The translations under genes and the position numbers were made by a program. The notes beneath the pieces are model-generated. The model searched no databases, was not told the DNA's origin, and saw nothing but the letters and a program-made list of their open reading frames with translations. Of a stretch of DNA of 64,000 nucleotides, positions 1-8,245 are shown in pieces. Every line of letters begins with the position of its first letter. Positions within the stretch are counted from its first letter, which is position 1. The stretch comes from Phyllobacterium zundukense (GTDB lineage Bacteria; Pseudomonadota; Alphaproteobacteria; Rhizobiales; Rhizobiaceae), in assembly GCF_002764115.1 (NCBI RefSeq), contig NZ_CP017940.1, positions 2,826,501-2,890,500 of the forward strand, given 5' to 3'.

Positions 1-1700
1 TGCGTCCACGGCTCGTTGGCCTTTTCGCCAAGGAACCGCTCGCGGGCACCTTCGGCAAACCAGGCATCGGCACCTTCCCGTTCGAAGGCTTCGAGAATGC
101 GCCCGTTGACGGCGTCATCCTTGAGGATATTACCGTTCTCATCGGCAAAGACACAGATCGGCACGCCCCATGCCCTTTGACGCGAAAGCACCCAATCCGG
201 CCGGTCTTCGATCATGGCGCGCAGGCGGTTTTGGCCGCCAGCTGGTACGAAACGAGTTTCGTCGATGGCAGCAAGCGCGCGGGAACGCAGCGTGGTCTGA
301 TCGCCGAGATCCTTGTCCATATAGACGAACCATTGCGGCGTGTTGCGGAAGATGACCGGCTTCTTCGAGCGCCAGGAATGCGGGTAGCTGTGCTTCAGGC
401 GGCCGCGCGCGAAGAGCGCATTGCGGGCGATGAGTTCGTCGATGACAGCCTTGTTGGCATCGCCCTTCTTGCCATTATCATCGATGACACGTGCAGCTCC
501 ACCTTCGCGGTCCGGTCCAAAGCCCGGCGCGTCCTTGGTGTAGTAGCCTGCATCGTCAACCGCGAAAGGGATTGCAGGAGAGATGCCACGTGCTTCGAGG
601 TCGCGCGCTGCGTTCATCCAGGCTTCAAAGTCCTCGCGGCCATGGCCAGGTGCAGTATGGACGAAACCTGTACCCGCGTCGTCGGTGACGTGATCGCCGT
701 CCAGCATGGGCACGACGAATTCGTACCCCCCGCCAAAGCCTTCAAACGGATGGGCGAGAGCGATCGCCGCAAGCTCGTCAGCCGAGACAGTCCGGATACG
801 CTTGAATGTCAGCTTGGCCTTTATCGCCGATTCCTCGGCAAGCGCATCAGCAAAGATCAGTTTCTCGCCTGGACGCGGCCCGAAATCATTCTCGACCGAC
901 TCCACTTCGTAAAGACCATAAGCGACTCGCGGCGAGTAGCTAACAGCGCGGTTGCCTGGGATGGTCCAAGGCGTCGTCGTCCAGATGACGACCTGCGCCG
1001 ATGATAAATCAGACGGCCCTTTCACCACCGGGAACTTCACCCAGATCGTGTCGCTCTCGACATCCTGATACTCGACCTCGGCCTCGGCCAAGGCAGTGCG
1101 CTCGACCACCGACCACATCACCGGCTTGGAGCCGCGATAGAGCTGGCCGGACATAGCGAATTTCAAGAGTTCGCCGGCGATGCGGCTTTCCGCATGGAAG
1201 GCCATGGTCGTATAGGGATTTTCGAAATCACCCTCGATGCCGAGCCGCTTGAACTCACCTGACTGGATCTTGATCCAGTTGGTGGCGAACTCGCGGCATT
1301 CCTTGCGGAACTCGTTGATCGGAACGTCGTCCTTGTCCTTGCCCTTGGCACGGTACTGTTCCTCGATCTTCCATTCGATCGGCAGGCCATGGCAATCCCA
1401 GCCCGGCACGTAGTTGGAGTTGTAGCCGCGCATCTGGAACGAGCGGGTGATGACATCCTTGAGGATTTTGTTCAGCGCGTGGCCGATATGGATGTTGCCG
1501 TTGGCATAGGGCGGGCCGTCATGCAGGACGTAGAGCGGGCGCTCCCTGGCATCCTCGCGCAGCTTCTTGTAGAGGTTCATCTCCTGCCAGCGCGCAACGA
1601 ATTCCGGCTCCTTGGCGGGCAGACCGGCGCGCATCGGGAAATCCGTCTGTGGCAGATAAAGTGTCTTCGAATAATCGAGTGTCGTGGACGTATCGGTCAT
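1..1700 (-). CDS. ileS: Isoleucyl-tRNA synthetase, partial (3' end beyond window)
   Basis: Class I aminoacyl-tRNA synthetase that charges tRNA-Ile in the cytoplasm. About 566 N-terminal residues are visible and the frame stays open to the window edge. The HIGH signature is at residues 71-74 within [12 protein letters not shown], and the editing-domain region follows, with [11 protein letters not shown] and [12 protein letters not shown]. The catalytic KMSKS loop lies outside the window. The ATG at 1698-1700 gives the family-typical start ([14 protein letters not shown]). A small reading frame upstream ends by overlapping this ATG. In relatives ileS follows ribF; here a MipA gene and hicAB lie between them. 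The identification is secure. Confidence 0.97.
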   Translation of the reverse strand, partial: MTDTSTTLDYSKTLYLPQTDFPMRAGLPAKEPEFVARWQEMNLYKKLREDARERPLYVLHDGPPYANGNIHIGHALNKILKDVITRSFQMRGYNSNYVPGWDCHGLPIEWKIEEQYRAKGKDKDDVPINEFRKECREFATNWIKIQSGEFKRLGIEGDFENPYTTMAFHAESRIAGELLKFAMSGQLYRGSKPVMWSVVERTALAEAEVEYQDVESDTIWVKFPVVKGPSDLSSAQVVIWTTTPWTIPGNRAVSYSPRVAYGLYEVESVENDFGPRPGEKLIFADALAEESAIKAKLTFKRIRTVSADELAAIALAHPFEGFGGGYEFVVPMLDGDHVTDDAGTGFVHTAPGHGREDFEAWMNAARDLEARGISPAIPFAVDDAGYYTKDAPGFGPDREGGAARVIDDNGKKGDANKAVIDELIARNALFARGRLKHSYPHSWRSKKPVIFRNTPQWFVYMDKDLGDQTTLRSRALAAIDETRFVPAGGQNRLRAMIEDRPDWVLSRQRAWGVPICVFADENGNILKDDAVNGRILEAFEREGADAWFAEGARERFLGEKANEPWT

Positions 1701-1885
1701 TTTTCCAGCTTGTATAAAGGCCCGCGCGTGATCGCAGCAGGCAAGGATTTAGAGAAATCACAATAGACGCCAAAGCGCCGCCCCGGACCTTCCGCACCGC
1801 AAAGCCGAAGCTTCAGGAACGCGGCAAGGCCGGGCCAGTAATTCGTATCGCCTGAATAGGTATGGACTGCACGCAAGTCCAGCAA
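1697..1885 (-). CDS. Possible small ORF overlapping the ileS start
   Basis: A 62-residue frame begins at a TTG and ends in a TGA that overlaps the ileS ATG (ATGA). Its codons are GC-rich at third positions, as in real genes here. I see no signal peptide, membrane helix or recognisable domain; the product contains Trp, Cys and several Gly-Pro turns. There is no clear Shine-Dalgarno sequence at the TTG. It could be a leader peptide translationally coupled to ileS, a decayed gene end, or chance. This is a weak call, listed because the overlap is exact. Confidence 0.25.
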   Translation of the reverse strand: MLDLRAVHTYSGDTNYWPGLAAFLKLRLCGAEGPGRRFGVYCDFSKSLPAAITRGPLYKLEK

Positions 1886-2011
1886 ACGGTTTTCATGACC
1901 GCGCTTTTAGCAATGACGCTTGCGAGAATAAAGGGGCAGCCGCAATAAACTTCGTGTGCGCCTTTTTTGCGGATTTTGCGGGTTCGGTATTAGACCAATT
2001 TCCATCTTCCC

Positions 2012-2047
2012 TTAACAACTCTGTTGAGTGTGTATATATATACACAC
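2012..2047 (+). promoter_or_regulatory. hicAB promoter with overlapping perfect palindrome
   Basis: A perfect 20-base palindrome (GTGTGTATATATATACACAC) spans 2028-2047. It overlaps a plausible -10 box (TATATA, 2034-2039), which is 16 bases from a -35-like TTAACA at 2012-2017. hicA starts 15 bases downstream of the palindrome. HicB antitoxins are DNA-binding autoregulators, so this is the obvious operator candidate. The palindrome is seen; the regulatory role is inferred. Confidence 0.6.
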
Positions 2048-2062
2048 GGAGCGGAGCCGTAG

Positions 2063-2245
2063 ATGGAACGCGACAGCCGGAAGATAATAAAGCGGCTAAA
2101 GGATGAAGGATATGAACTTATTTCGGTACGCGGTTCTCACCACAAATTCCGCAAGGGTGAAAAGACATTGATCCTCCCTCACCCGAAAAGGGACCTTCCG
2201 CTAGGGACGGCGCGAGCTATTGCGAAAGACGCCGGTTGGCTATGA
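2063..2245 (+). CDS. hicA: HicA family toxin (mRNA interferase)
   Basis: A 60-residue protein with the compact HicA double-stranded-RNA-binding fold. The N terminus (SRKIIKRLKDEGYELISVRG) is followed by the GSHHKF motif at residues 24-29, which carries the conserved catalytic histidine, and then by a C-terminal LPLGTARAIAKDAG helix. HicA cleaves mRNA independently of the ribosome and is neutralised by HicB. The gene starts just after a palindromic promoter, with GGAG upstream of the ATG, and lies 14 bases before hicB. The length is normal for the family and the gene looks intact. Confidence 0.93.
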   Translation: MERDSRKIIKRLKDEGYELISVRGSHHKFRKGEKTLILPHPKRDLPLGTARAIAKDAGWL

Positions 2246-2259
2246 TAAGGGAGAATTAG

Positions 2260-2652
2260 ATGCGGCACTACTTTGCCTTGGTGCACAAGGACGACGACAG
2301 CGCCTATGGCATGCAGTTTCCTGATTTTCCCGGCGTTTATTCAGCGGCCGATAGTCAGGATGAGATCATATTCAACGCCATTGAAGCGCTACGCCTTTAT
2401 GCCGAAGACAGCGAATTGAGCGCGCCCTTGGAGCTGGAGACCGTGCTTGAGCAGAACGGTGTGCGCGAGCAATTGGCCGCGGGCGCTTATCTGGTCTCAG
2501 TGCCACTGATCGACAATGATACGGCGACTGTCCGGGTCAATGTCAGTTTCGAGCGCGGCGTCCTGCGCGCAATCGACGACACAGCAGGAAAACGCGGGCT
2601 TACCCGCGCTGCGTTCCTTGCCAGTGCTGCCAAGCAGGCTATCGAAGCGTAA
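2260..2652 (+). CDS. hicB: HicB family antitoxin
   Basis: A 130-residue antitoxin partner of HicA. The N-terminal HicB domain has the usual pattern (YFALVHKDDDSAYGMQFPDFPG, then a serine-alanine-rich turn and a helix starting DEIIFNAIEAL) and binds the toxin. The last 45 residues (VRVNVSFERGVLRAIDDTA... TRAAFLASAAKQAI) resemble a ribbon-helix-helix DNA-binding domain, which fits autorepression at the upstream palindrome. The ATG follows AAGGGAG. Its stop lies 3 bases from the convergent mipA-type gene, so the pair is tightly packed between housekeeping genes. Confidence 0.92.
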   Translation: MRHYFALVHKDDDSAYGMQFPDFPGVYSAADSQDEIIFNAIEALRLYAEDSELSAPLELETVLEQNGVREQLAAGAYLVSVPLIDNDTATVRVNVSFERGVLRAIDDTAGKRGLTRAAFLASAAKQAIEA

Positions 2653-2655
2653 CCC

Positions 2656-3498
2656 TTAAAGAGAGAAATCGAAACGATAGGTCGCCTGGACGCCGAAAGT
2701 GGCCTGATTGGCGGAGCCGCGTTCTTTCACCAGGCTGGAGTCCGCTGCCGAACCCATCAAGCGGCTGTATTCGGCATAGGCGCTTGTAGTGATCTTTTCG
2801 GTCGTCTGCCATGTGATCTGGCCGCCGACGCCGAGCGATTTAAGACCGCCACCTGGCGAATATTGCGCAAGGCCGGAGGCTGCGGACTCGCTGGCATTCA
2901 CGCCGTAATATTCCTTGAAATAGTCCTTTGTGGCGAAGGTTGCACGGGGCCCGGCAGACACACGGACGGTCTGCGTCAAATCCTGGAAGGCGTCGATCGC
3001 CACGTCGGCAACGACACCGTCATGTGCACCAATGCCGCGGCGCACCTCCACGCGACCGCGAATATTGTCCGTCGGGTAGAACTCGGCAAAACCACCCAGC
3101 TCGACACCCCAGTCGACATCGTTCAGGCCCTTGAGATCATCGGAATCACCATCATCACGGCCGGTGATCAATTTGCCGGTCAGACCGGCACGGAAAACGC
3201 CGGTATCGACGAAGCCCAATGACGCGTTATCATTGAGTGACGAGAAACGGACCGAGCTGCCGGCACGACCGAGGGAAATGACCGGGGCCGCTCTCAAAAG
3301 AAAATCCTTGGCGCCCTCATAACGCGGCGCGACGAAGCCTTTTGCGCCCAGCGTCAGATACCAGTCACCTGACCACCAATGCTCGCCGCGCGGGCTGCTG
3401 GTCGTCTGATTGTCAGTGTAATACTCATCGGCAAAAACTACTGTTGAACCCGCAAAGATCAATGCGCTCGAAAGAGCGGCAATAAAACGAATGGACAT
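2656..3498 (-). CDS. MipA/OmpV family outer membrane protein
   Basis: A 280-residue protein with a Sec signal peptide (about residues 1-23, ending at ADEYYTD). A MipA/OmpV beta-barrel follows: WYLTLGAKGFVAPRYEGAKDF, LGFVDTGVFRAGLTG, GGFAEFYPTDNIRGRVEVRRGIGAHDG, and a terminal aromatic beta-strand signal (TYRFDFSL). MipA in E. coli scaffolds murein enzymes; many relatives are simply porin-like proteins of unknown cargo. CCGGAG lies 7 bases before the ATG. A 19-base inverted repeat sits upstream, between this gene and the ribF stop. The function beyond an outer membrane barrel is not known. Confidence 0.9.
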   Translation of the reverse strand: MSIRFIAALSSALIFAGSTVVFADEYYTDNQTTSSPRGEHWWSGDWYLTLGAKGFVAPRYEGAKDFLLRAAPVISLGRAGSSVRFSSLNDNASLGFVDTGVFRAGLTGKLITGRDDGDSDDLKGLNDVDWGVELGGFAEFYPTDNIRGRVEVRRGIGAHDGVVADVAIDAFQDLTQTVRVSAGPRATFATKDYFKEYYGVNASESAASGLAQYSPGGGLKSLGVGGQITWQTTEKITTSAYAEYSRLMGSAADSSLVKERGSANQATFGVQATYRFDFSL

Positions 3499-3581
3499 GA
3501 AATTACTCCGGAATCCTGCCTGGGAGGTGGCAAGCTTTGGCGCGAAGCTACTGAAAGATAGATAAAATTAGATTTATTCTT

Positions 3582-3600
3582 TTGGTAAACGATTTACCAA
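3582..3600. promoter_or_regulatory. 19-base inverted repeat upstream of the mipA-type gene
   Basis: TTGGTAAA and TTTACCAA form a perfect 8-base inverted repeat around a 3-base centre. It ends two bases before the ribF stop codon and about 84 bases upstream of the outer-membrane-protein start. It is too AT-rich for a strong terminator and has no T-run on the ribF side, so an operator for the mipA-type gene is the better reading. The regulator is unknown. Confidence 0.4.
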
Positions 3601-3601
3601 T

Positions 3602-4582
3602 TCAGTCGAAGTTGATCGTCTGGTCGAGAGCGGAAAGCGGCTTCACGCCCTGCAGCAGTGCTCGCGCTTCTTCCTCGTCACGCTTGATCTGCTGCATCAT
3701 TGGCTCAAGACCGTCGAATTTTTCTTCGCCGCGCAGATAACCAAAGAATGAAACTGCGCATATCTCGCCGTAGAGATCGCCGGTAAAGTCGAAGACATAG
3801 GTTTCGAGCAGCGGCTCGCCATCCGTATCGACAGTCGGTCTGCGGCCAAAGCTTGCCACCCCATCATAGAGCGTGCCGTCCGCACGGCGGAAACGTACAG
3901 CGTATATGCCATGCTTCAAATGGGTCTCGGGCGGTAGTACCATATTGGCCGTCGGAAAACCGATGGTCCGGCCAAGCTGCTTGCCGGCAATGACTTCAGC
4001 CCTGATCCGATGGCGGTAACCGAGGAGGCCGGCAGCTTCGACCACTTCCCCTTCGCCGAACAGCTCACGGATACGGCTCGACGATATCGCCTGCCCGCCT
4101 TCGTCGCGAAAGGCGTCAACCAGGGTAACGTGAAAGCCGCGTTTCTCGCCGGCATCCATCAGGAAGGCGGGCCCTCCCTGACGGCCCTTGCCGAAATGAA
4201 AGTCAAAGCCGGTGACGATCCGGCTGGCTGCCAAGCCATCAACCAGAATCCGGTCAACGAAGACATCGGCGGTCAGCTGCGAAAATTCCCGGGTGAAATG
4301 ACACTCAACCACCGCATCGAAGCCGAGAGCTTCCAGAATTGAGGCCTTTTCGGCGGCAGGTGTCAGCCGGTCAACGGGTTGGTCAGGCACGAACACACTT
4401 CGCGGATGCGGCTCGAATGTCAGTACGAGCGAGGGTTTTCCTGCCGCATGAGCAGCTTCCAGCGCGCGCTCGAGCACGGCCTGATGACCACGATGCACAC
4501 CGTCAAAATTGCCGATTGCCACAACTGCGCCCTTGAGGTGCTCTGGCAAATGGGACGGATCATTCAGACGCAGGATAGACAT
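3602..4582 (-). CDS. ribF: Bifunctional riboflavin kinase / FAD synthetase
   Basis: A 326-residue enzyme that phosphorylates riboflavin to FMN and adenylates FMN to FAD. The N-terminal FAD synthetase (nucleotidyltransferase) domain shows AIGNFDGVHRGHQAVL near residue 22, then GFDFHFGKGRQGG and ISSSRIRELF. The C-terminal flavokinase domain shows the RTIGFPTANM metal/ATP motif near residue 205 and ends with GEEKFDGLEPMMQQIKRDEEEAR. The length is typical. It lies 12 bases downstream of the HAD hydrolase gene on the same strand, so the two are probably co-transcribed. Confidence 0.96.
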   Translation of the reverse strand: MSILRLNDPSHLPEHLKGAVVAIGNFDGVHRGHQAVLERALEAAHAAGKPSLVLTFEPHPRSVFVPDQPVDRLTPAAEKASILEALGFDAVVECHFTREFSQLTADVFVDRILVDGLAASRIVTGFDFHFGKGRQGGPAFLMDAGEKRGFHVTLVDAFRDEGGQAISSSRIRELFGEGEVVEAAGLLGYRHRIRAEVIAGKQLGRTIGFPTANMVLPPETHLKHGIYAVRFRRADGTLYDGVASFGRRPTVDTDGEPLLETYVFDFTGDLYGEICAVSFFGYLRGEEKFDGLEPMMQQIKRDEEEARALLQGVKPLSALDQTINFD

Positions 4583-4594
4583 GGACTCTTAACC

Positions 4595-5452
4595 TCAGGC
4601 CAAGGCGGGCATGGTGGCCACTGGATTGCTGCCATGTTTTGCAAGAAAGGCCAACAGTTTCTCAAGATCCTGGACGCCGCCCATCACATAGTCGCCCGCA
4701 TGAATACCACCGGAAATATAGAGCGCATCGATGCCGAAAAGGTCGGCACCTTTGATATCAGTCAGCATGCCATCGCCGATAGCGAGAACGCGGGAGTGAT
4801 CGACGGGCTTGCCGCGCACCGCTTCGGCGGCGGCAATGGCCTCCTCGTAGATCGGGCGGTGCGGTTTGCCGGCAATCAGCGTGCGGCCGCCGAGCTGACC
4901 GTAGTCGCGGGCAAGTGCGCCGGCACACCAGATAAGTCGATCGCCACGCTCGACGACGATATCGGGGTTGGCGCAGATGAAAGGCAGGTTGCGTGAACGC
5001 AAGCGCGTCAGCATTTCGGCATAGTCTTCGGGCGTCTCCGTCTCATCGTCGAAAAAGCCGGTGCAGACAACGACGTCCGCCTCGCGTTCTTCGACGAGTT
5101 CGATATCAAGACCATCATACAGCGTTTCGTCGCGCTCCGGTCCAAGGTGGAAGATATGGCGCGGCGCGTTGCGGATCAGTTCACGCGTCACGTCACCCGA
5201 TGTGACGATGCGATCGTAGGACGTTTCCGGCACGCCGAGCGAGTGTATCTGCTGCGCAACCCCTGCAAAGGGACGTGGCGCATTGGTGATGAGAACCACC
5301 GTCAGACCGGCCTGCCGCGCACGCGACAAGGCATTGGAGGCTGAAGCGAACGAATCCACGCCGTTATGCAGGACGCCCCAGACATCGCACAGAAGCACGT
5401 CATAACGATCCATCAATGCGTCGAGACGCTGCAAATGTACCATGTCGCTCAT
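4595..5452 (-). CDS. TIGR01459-type HAD hydrolase (NagD-like)
   Basis: A 285-residue haloacid dehalogenase-superfamily phosphatase. Motif I is LLCDVWGVLHNG (nucleophile Asp near residue 23), motif II is VVLITNAPRP, and motif IV is AIGDGMLTDIKGA near the C terminus. A class II cap lies between, as in NagD-like sugar or nucleotide phosphatases. I chose the ATG at 5452 (MSDMVHLQRLD) because GAAAGG lies 6 bases before it; a frame extension to 5488 has no such site. The neighbour ribF suggests a house-cleaning phosphatase, but the substrate is unknown. Confidence 0.88.
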   Translation of the reverse strand: MSDMVHLQRLDALMDRYDVLLCDVWGVLHNGVDSFASASNALSRARQAGLTVVLITNAPRPFAGVAQQIHSLGVPETSYDRIVTSGDVTRELIRNAPRHIFHLGPERDETLYDGLDIELVEEREADVVVCTGFFDDETETPEDYAEMLTRLRSRNLPFICANPDIVVERGDRLIWCAGALARDYGQLGGRTLIAGKPHRPIYEEAIAAAEAVRGKPVDHSRVLAIGDGMLTDIKGADLFGIDALYISGGIHAGDYVMGGVQDLEKLLAFLAKHGSNPVATMPALA

Positions 5453-5556
5453 GCCGAACCTTTCAGAAGACGGGTGGCGTCTGGCCATCCGGAAGATGCC
5501 ATCGCTTAGCCGATCAGGCCAATCGTGTCACGCAGGATTGTGTTCTAAAAGGACGA

Positions 5557-5886
5557 TCAAGCTTTTGCGTCGCGATGCCTGGTCAGACGCTCGCCGCATT
5601 CACCGAGCACATCGACCAGCGAGCGCAAATGCTGCCCTTCTTCGGTGAGGCTGTATTCAACACGCACCGGAACCTCAGGGTAGACGGTACGGCGGACGTA
5701 GCCGGCAGCCTCCAGCGCGCGCAAATCCAGCGTCAGCATGCGCTGGGATATCTTTGGCATGTCGCGGCGAAGGTCACTGAACCGTTTCGTCCCCTCCAGG
5801 AGATAATAGATCAACAGAATGCGCCAGCGCCCGGCAAGGACGAGCATGGCGTTTTCAACGGGGCAGTGTGAAACCGTGTCTTTCAT
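5557..5886 (-). CDS. HxlR family transcriptional regulator
   Basis: A protein of about 109 residues with a winged helix-turn-helix of the HxlR type: CPVENAMLVLAGRWRILLIYYLL, FSDLRRDMPKISQRMLTLDLRALEAAGYVRR, then the wing VPVRVEYSLTEEG. The conserved Cys before PVE is the residue used for redox sensing in some relatives (YodB, QorR). An upstream in-frame ATG at 5901 is also possible (114 residues); 5886 has a better GGA-containing ribosome site. It diverges from a GST gene across a 15-base palindrome, so it probably controls that gene and itself. Confidence 0.88.
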   Translation of the reverse strand: MKDTVSHCPVENAMLVLAGRWRILLIYYLLEGTKRFSDLRRDMPKISQRMLTLDLRALEAAGYVRRTVYPEVPVRVEYSLTEEGQHLRSLVDVLGECGERLTRHRDAKA

Positions 5887-5912
5887 TTTTTGTCCAACCA
5901 TTTGGAATGTTG

Positions 5913-5927
5913 GTATAAAATTTGTAC
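5913..5927. promoter_or_regulatory. Candidate HxlR operator between the regulator and GST
   Basis: GTATAAAATTTGTAC is a near-perfect 15-base palindrome (GTANAAA-N-TTTNTAC) in the 136-base gap between the divergent HxlR and GST genes. HxlR dimers commonly bind GTA-x-TAC-like palindromes at divergent promoters, so this is the likely operator. The palindrome is seen; binding is inferred. Confidence 0.5.
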
Positions 5928-6022
5928 TATCATGACATTTTTGTGCCTTCTTTACAATAGTGACCGCTGTCGCCATGTTCCATTTCACCGCGGTTCGTGA
6001 ACTCAAAATCAAGGAATTGGAA

Positions 6023-6727
6023 ATGGAACCTGTACTGTTTTATGGCGTGCCGCATGGCTGCTCTTTCGGATCGATCGTTGCACTGGAATGGCTGGGACAG
6101 CCCTATCGCCTGAGCCGGATCGACATGCTGGCAAAGACGAAGAGCAATATTTATGGGCGCGTCAACAGCCAGCAGCAGACGCCGACCCTGCTTCTGGAGG
6201 ACGGCCAGCCGCTCAGCGAAAGCTTCGCCATCCTGCAAAACATCGCGGCACGCGACCTGAGCCGCAAACTTGGGTTTGCCCAGGGAACGGAAGCCCACGA
6301 CAGGCTCAACCAGATGCTTGCCTATCTGCATACGAGTTTTCACTCGGCCTTTGCGTCTGCCTGGACAGCGTTCAAGTTGAAGGATGGTGATCCGGCGATC
6401 GAAATATTGCGTGAATTGGCGCGAGAAAAGGCCGCCGAAGGGTACGCCTACCTGCAAAGGCATATGAAGGGTCGCGAGTGGCTTGTCGGCGACAGCAAGA
6501 CAATCGCCGATGCCTATCTCATCGGCATTGCACGCTGGGGCGAAGACCTGCAGCTTTTCGATCTGAAGCGCGAATATCCAGAGTTTTATCGCTACCTGCA
6601 GAAGCTCGAGGCAGACAGGGCTGTGATGTTTGCCCACGCCATCGAGGATGGTCAGCCAGCCGCCACAAGCGGCCAGTTCCTCGGCCATGTGGATCTCGCC
6701 GAGATCGAGCCACGTCTCGCCGCATAG
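6023..6727 (+). CDS. Glutathione S-transferase family protein
   Basis: A 234-residue cytosolic GST-like protein. The N-terminal thioredoxin-fold domain begins EPVLFYGVPHGCSFGSIVALEWLG and has the cis-proline turn QQQTPTLLLEDGQPLSES, with Ser in the glutathione-contact position. The C-terminal all-helical domain carries the folding motif KTIADAYLIGIARW. The start at 6023 is set by AAGGAATTGGA just upstream; the frame is open to 5960 but that part runs through the operator region. It is divergent from an HxlR regulator, which suggests induction by electrophiles or quinones. The substrate is unknown. Confidence 0.87.
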   Translation: MEPVLFYGVPHGCSFGSIVALEWLGQPYRLSRIDMLAKTKSNIYGRVNSQQQTPTLLLEDGQPLSESFAILQNIAARDLSRKLGFAQGTEAHDRLNQMLAYLHTSFHSAFASAWTAFKLKDGDPAIEILRELAREKAAEGYAYLQRHMKGREWLVGDSKTIADAYLIGIARWGEDLQLFDLKREYPEFYRYLQKLEADRAVMFAHAIEDGQPAATSGQFLGHVDLAEIEPRLAA

Positions 6728-6742
6728 ACACATCCCGATCAT

Positions 6743-6770
6743 GATCCACCGGTTCCGGCGCCGGTGGATC
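6743..6770 (+). terminator. Hairpin after the GST gene
   Basis: A perfect 10-base stem (GATCCACCGG / CCGGTGGATC) with an 8-base loop starts 15 bases after the GST stop. No T-run follows, so termination may be weak or Rho-assisted. It separates GST from the metal-export operon. Confidence 0.5.
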
Positions 6771-6796
6771 AAATGCCCTGCCCTCCGTTGACACAC

Positions 6797-6822
6797 AACA
6801 TATGAACAAGTATTGATATGTT
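6797..6822 (+). promoter_or_regulatory. ArsR/SmtB-type operator upstream of the CDF exporter
   Basis: AACATAT and ATATGTT form a perfect 7-base inverted repeat with a 12-base centre. The inner part (6800-6819) fits an ATATNAAYA/TRTTNATAT palindrome, close to the ATATGAACA-type half-sites bound by zinc-responsive SmtB/CzrA proteins. It sits 21 bases before the exporter ATG. The operon encodes a matching ArsR repressor, so autoregulation is the simple model. Confidence 0.6.
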
Positions 6823-6843
6823 TGTTAGCAATAGGGGCAAGCC

Positions 6844-7860
6844 ATGTCGCATTCGCATGAAGGTCACGATCACGCGCCGAAGATCACGTCGGACAACCAG
6901 CGCAAGGTGTTGATCGCCTTCTTCATTACCTTTGCCTTCATGATCGTCGAGGTCATCGGCGGACTTCTGTCAGGTTCGCTCGCGCTGATTGCCGATGCCG
7001 GGCACATGGTAACCGATGCGGCTGCCCTGGCCCTTGCCTACGCTGCCTTCCATTTTGGCAAGCGGGCGGCCGACGAGCGGCGCACCTTCGGTTATTTGCG
7101 GTTTGAAGTCATCGCCGGACTGATGAATGCGATCGCGCTCTTTGCCATACTTGTCTGGATCACCATCGAAGCCATCGATCGTTTCCGCAATCCGGGCGAA
7201 GTTCTGGCCGGTCCCATGCTCATCGTGGCGACCATCGGATTGATCGTCAACGTAGCGGTGTTCTGGATCCTGACGCGAGGCGATAGCGAGCATGTCAACA
7301 TCAAGGGCGCCGTGCTGCATGTTCTGGGCGACCTGCTCGGTTCGGTTGGCACGATCATAGCCGCGATCGTCATCTACTACACCGGCTGGACGCCCATCGA
7401 TCCGATCCTGTCGGTGTTCGTTTGCCTGCTGATCCTGCGCAGTGCCTGGGCTCTTCTGCGAAATTCGATGCACATCCTTCTCGAAGGCGCACCGGCAAAT
7501 GCTTCGCCGGAAGAAATTGAACAGCATTTGCAGACGACCATTCCTGGCATCGCCAATGTGCGGCATGTACACGTCTGGATGATCACGTCAGGCAGGGCGC
7601 TCGCCACATTGCATGTGCTGCCACAGGCCGATGCCGACCCCCGTCTTCTGGTTAAGGCGGTCCAGGCCGAACTTGCGAAAAAATTCGACATCGAGCATTC
7701 GACGATCGCCATCGATTGGCCCGATATGGCCACTGACGACTGCTGTCTTGGTACGAACTCCAACGGCGAGCATGAGCACAGCCACGACCACGGGGACCAT
7801 GATCACAGCGACCACGATCACGGTGTTCACGCCCACAATCACGAGGGCCACAAGCATTGA
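6844..7860 (+). CDS. Cation diffusion facilitator (ZitB/CzcD-like zinc exporter)
   Basis: A 338-residue inner-membrane metal/proton antiporter with six predicted helices. The transport-site motifs are HMVTD (residues 54-58, TM2) and HVLGD (TM5), the His-Asp arrangement typical of zinc-selective CDF proteins. A cytoplasmic C-terminal domain ends in a long His/Asp-rich tail (HEHSHDHGDHDH...), and the N terminus is also His-rich. AGGGG precedes the ATG. The stop overlaps the TTG start of an ArsR repressor gene, and an ArsR-like operator lies upstream, so the module is a self-regulated zinc (perhaps cobalt or cadmium) efflux operon. Confidence 0.93.
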   Translation: MSHSHEGHDHAPKITSDNQRKVLIAFFITFAFMIVEVIGGLLSGSLALIADAGHMVTDAAALALAYAAFHFGKRAADERRTFGYLRFEVIAGLMNAIALFAILVWITIEAIDRFRNPGEVLAGPMLIVATIGLIVNVAVFWILTRGDSEHVNIKGAVLHVLGDLLGSVGTIIAAIVIYYTGWTPIDPILSVFVCLLILRSAWALLRNSMHILLEGAPANASPEEIEQHLQTTIPGIANVRHVHVWMITSGRALATLHVLPQADADPRLLVKAVQAELAKKFDIEHSTIAIDWPDMATDDCCLGTNSNGEHEHSHDHGDHDHSDHDHGVHAHNHEGHKH

Positions 7861-8171
7861 GCAAGGTGGCCCTTCCCTCGCAGCCGGAGACGACGATCCT
7901 CGCCGAGACATTCCGGCTGCTTGGCGATTCGACCCGTTTGCGCATCCTGTTCTTTTGCCTGGAGGCGCCAAGATCCGTGGGCGACATCGCAGCAAGCCTT
8001 GACCTGTCGCAATCGCTGGTCAGCCATCACCTGCGGTTGTTGCGCGGCGCACGCCTGGTGCGCGGCAACCGGCTGGCCAAGCAGATTTTCTATGAGCTTG
8101 CCGACAAACACGTCAGCGACATGCTTGTCGATATGGCACACCATGTCTGCGAGGAAGCTGACGAGGCCTAA
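7857..8171 (+). CDS. ArsR/SmtB family metal-sensing repressor
   Basis: A 104-residue winged-helix repressor. The recognition helix is SLDLSQSLVSHHLRLLRGARLV. The alpha-5 metal site is complete: D83, H85, H96 and E99, with the same spacing as D104/H106/H117/E120 of SmtB. The alpha-3N cysteine box of ArsR/CadC types is absent, so a zinc (or cobalt) sensor is predicted. The start is TTG inside ATTGA, overlapping the exporter stop, with GAGGG upstream; this indicates translational coupling. It probably represses the operon through the palindrome at 6797-6822. Confidence 0.9.
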   Translation: MSKVALPSQPETTILAETFRLLGDSTRLRILFFCLEAPRSVGDIAASLDLSQSLVSHHLRLLRGARLVRGNRLAKQIFYELADKHVSDMLVDMAHHVCEEADEA

Positions 8172-8245
8172 CCCCAGGTAGGAAGCGGTGACGATCAGAG
8201 CCTTTATACGACCAATTGCTAATTGACCGGCGCGAGATTTAATAG

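Noticed and set aside
1701..2011. T-box or other riboswitch upstream of ileS
   Set aside because: I found no T-box core or stable terminator/antiterminator pair; T-boxes are not expected in alphaproteobacteria.
4379..4996. Open frame of 205 codons opposite ribF and the HAD gene
   Set aside because: Spans the junction of two real genes on the opposite strand, which argues against coding.
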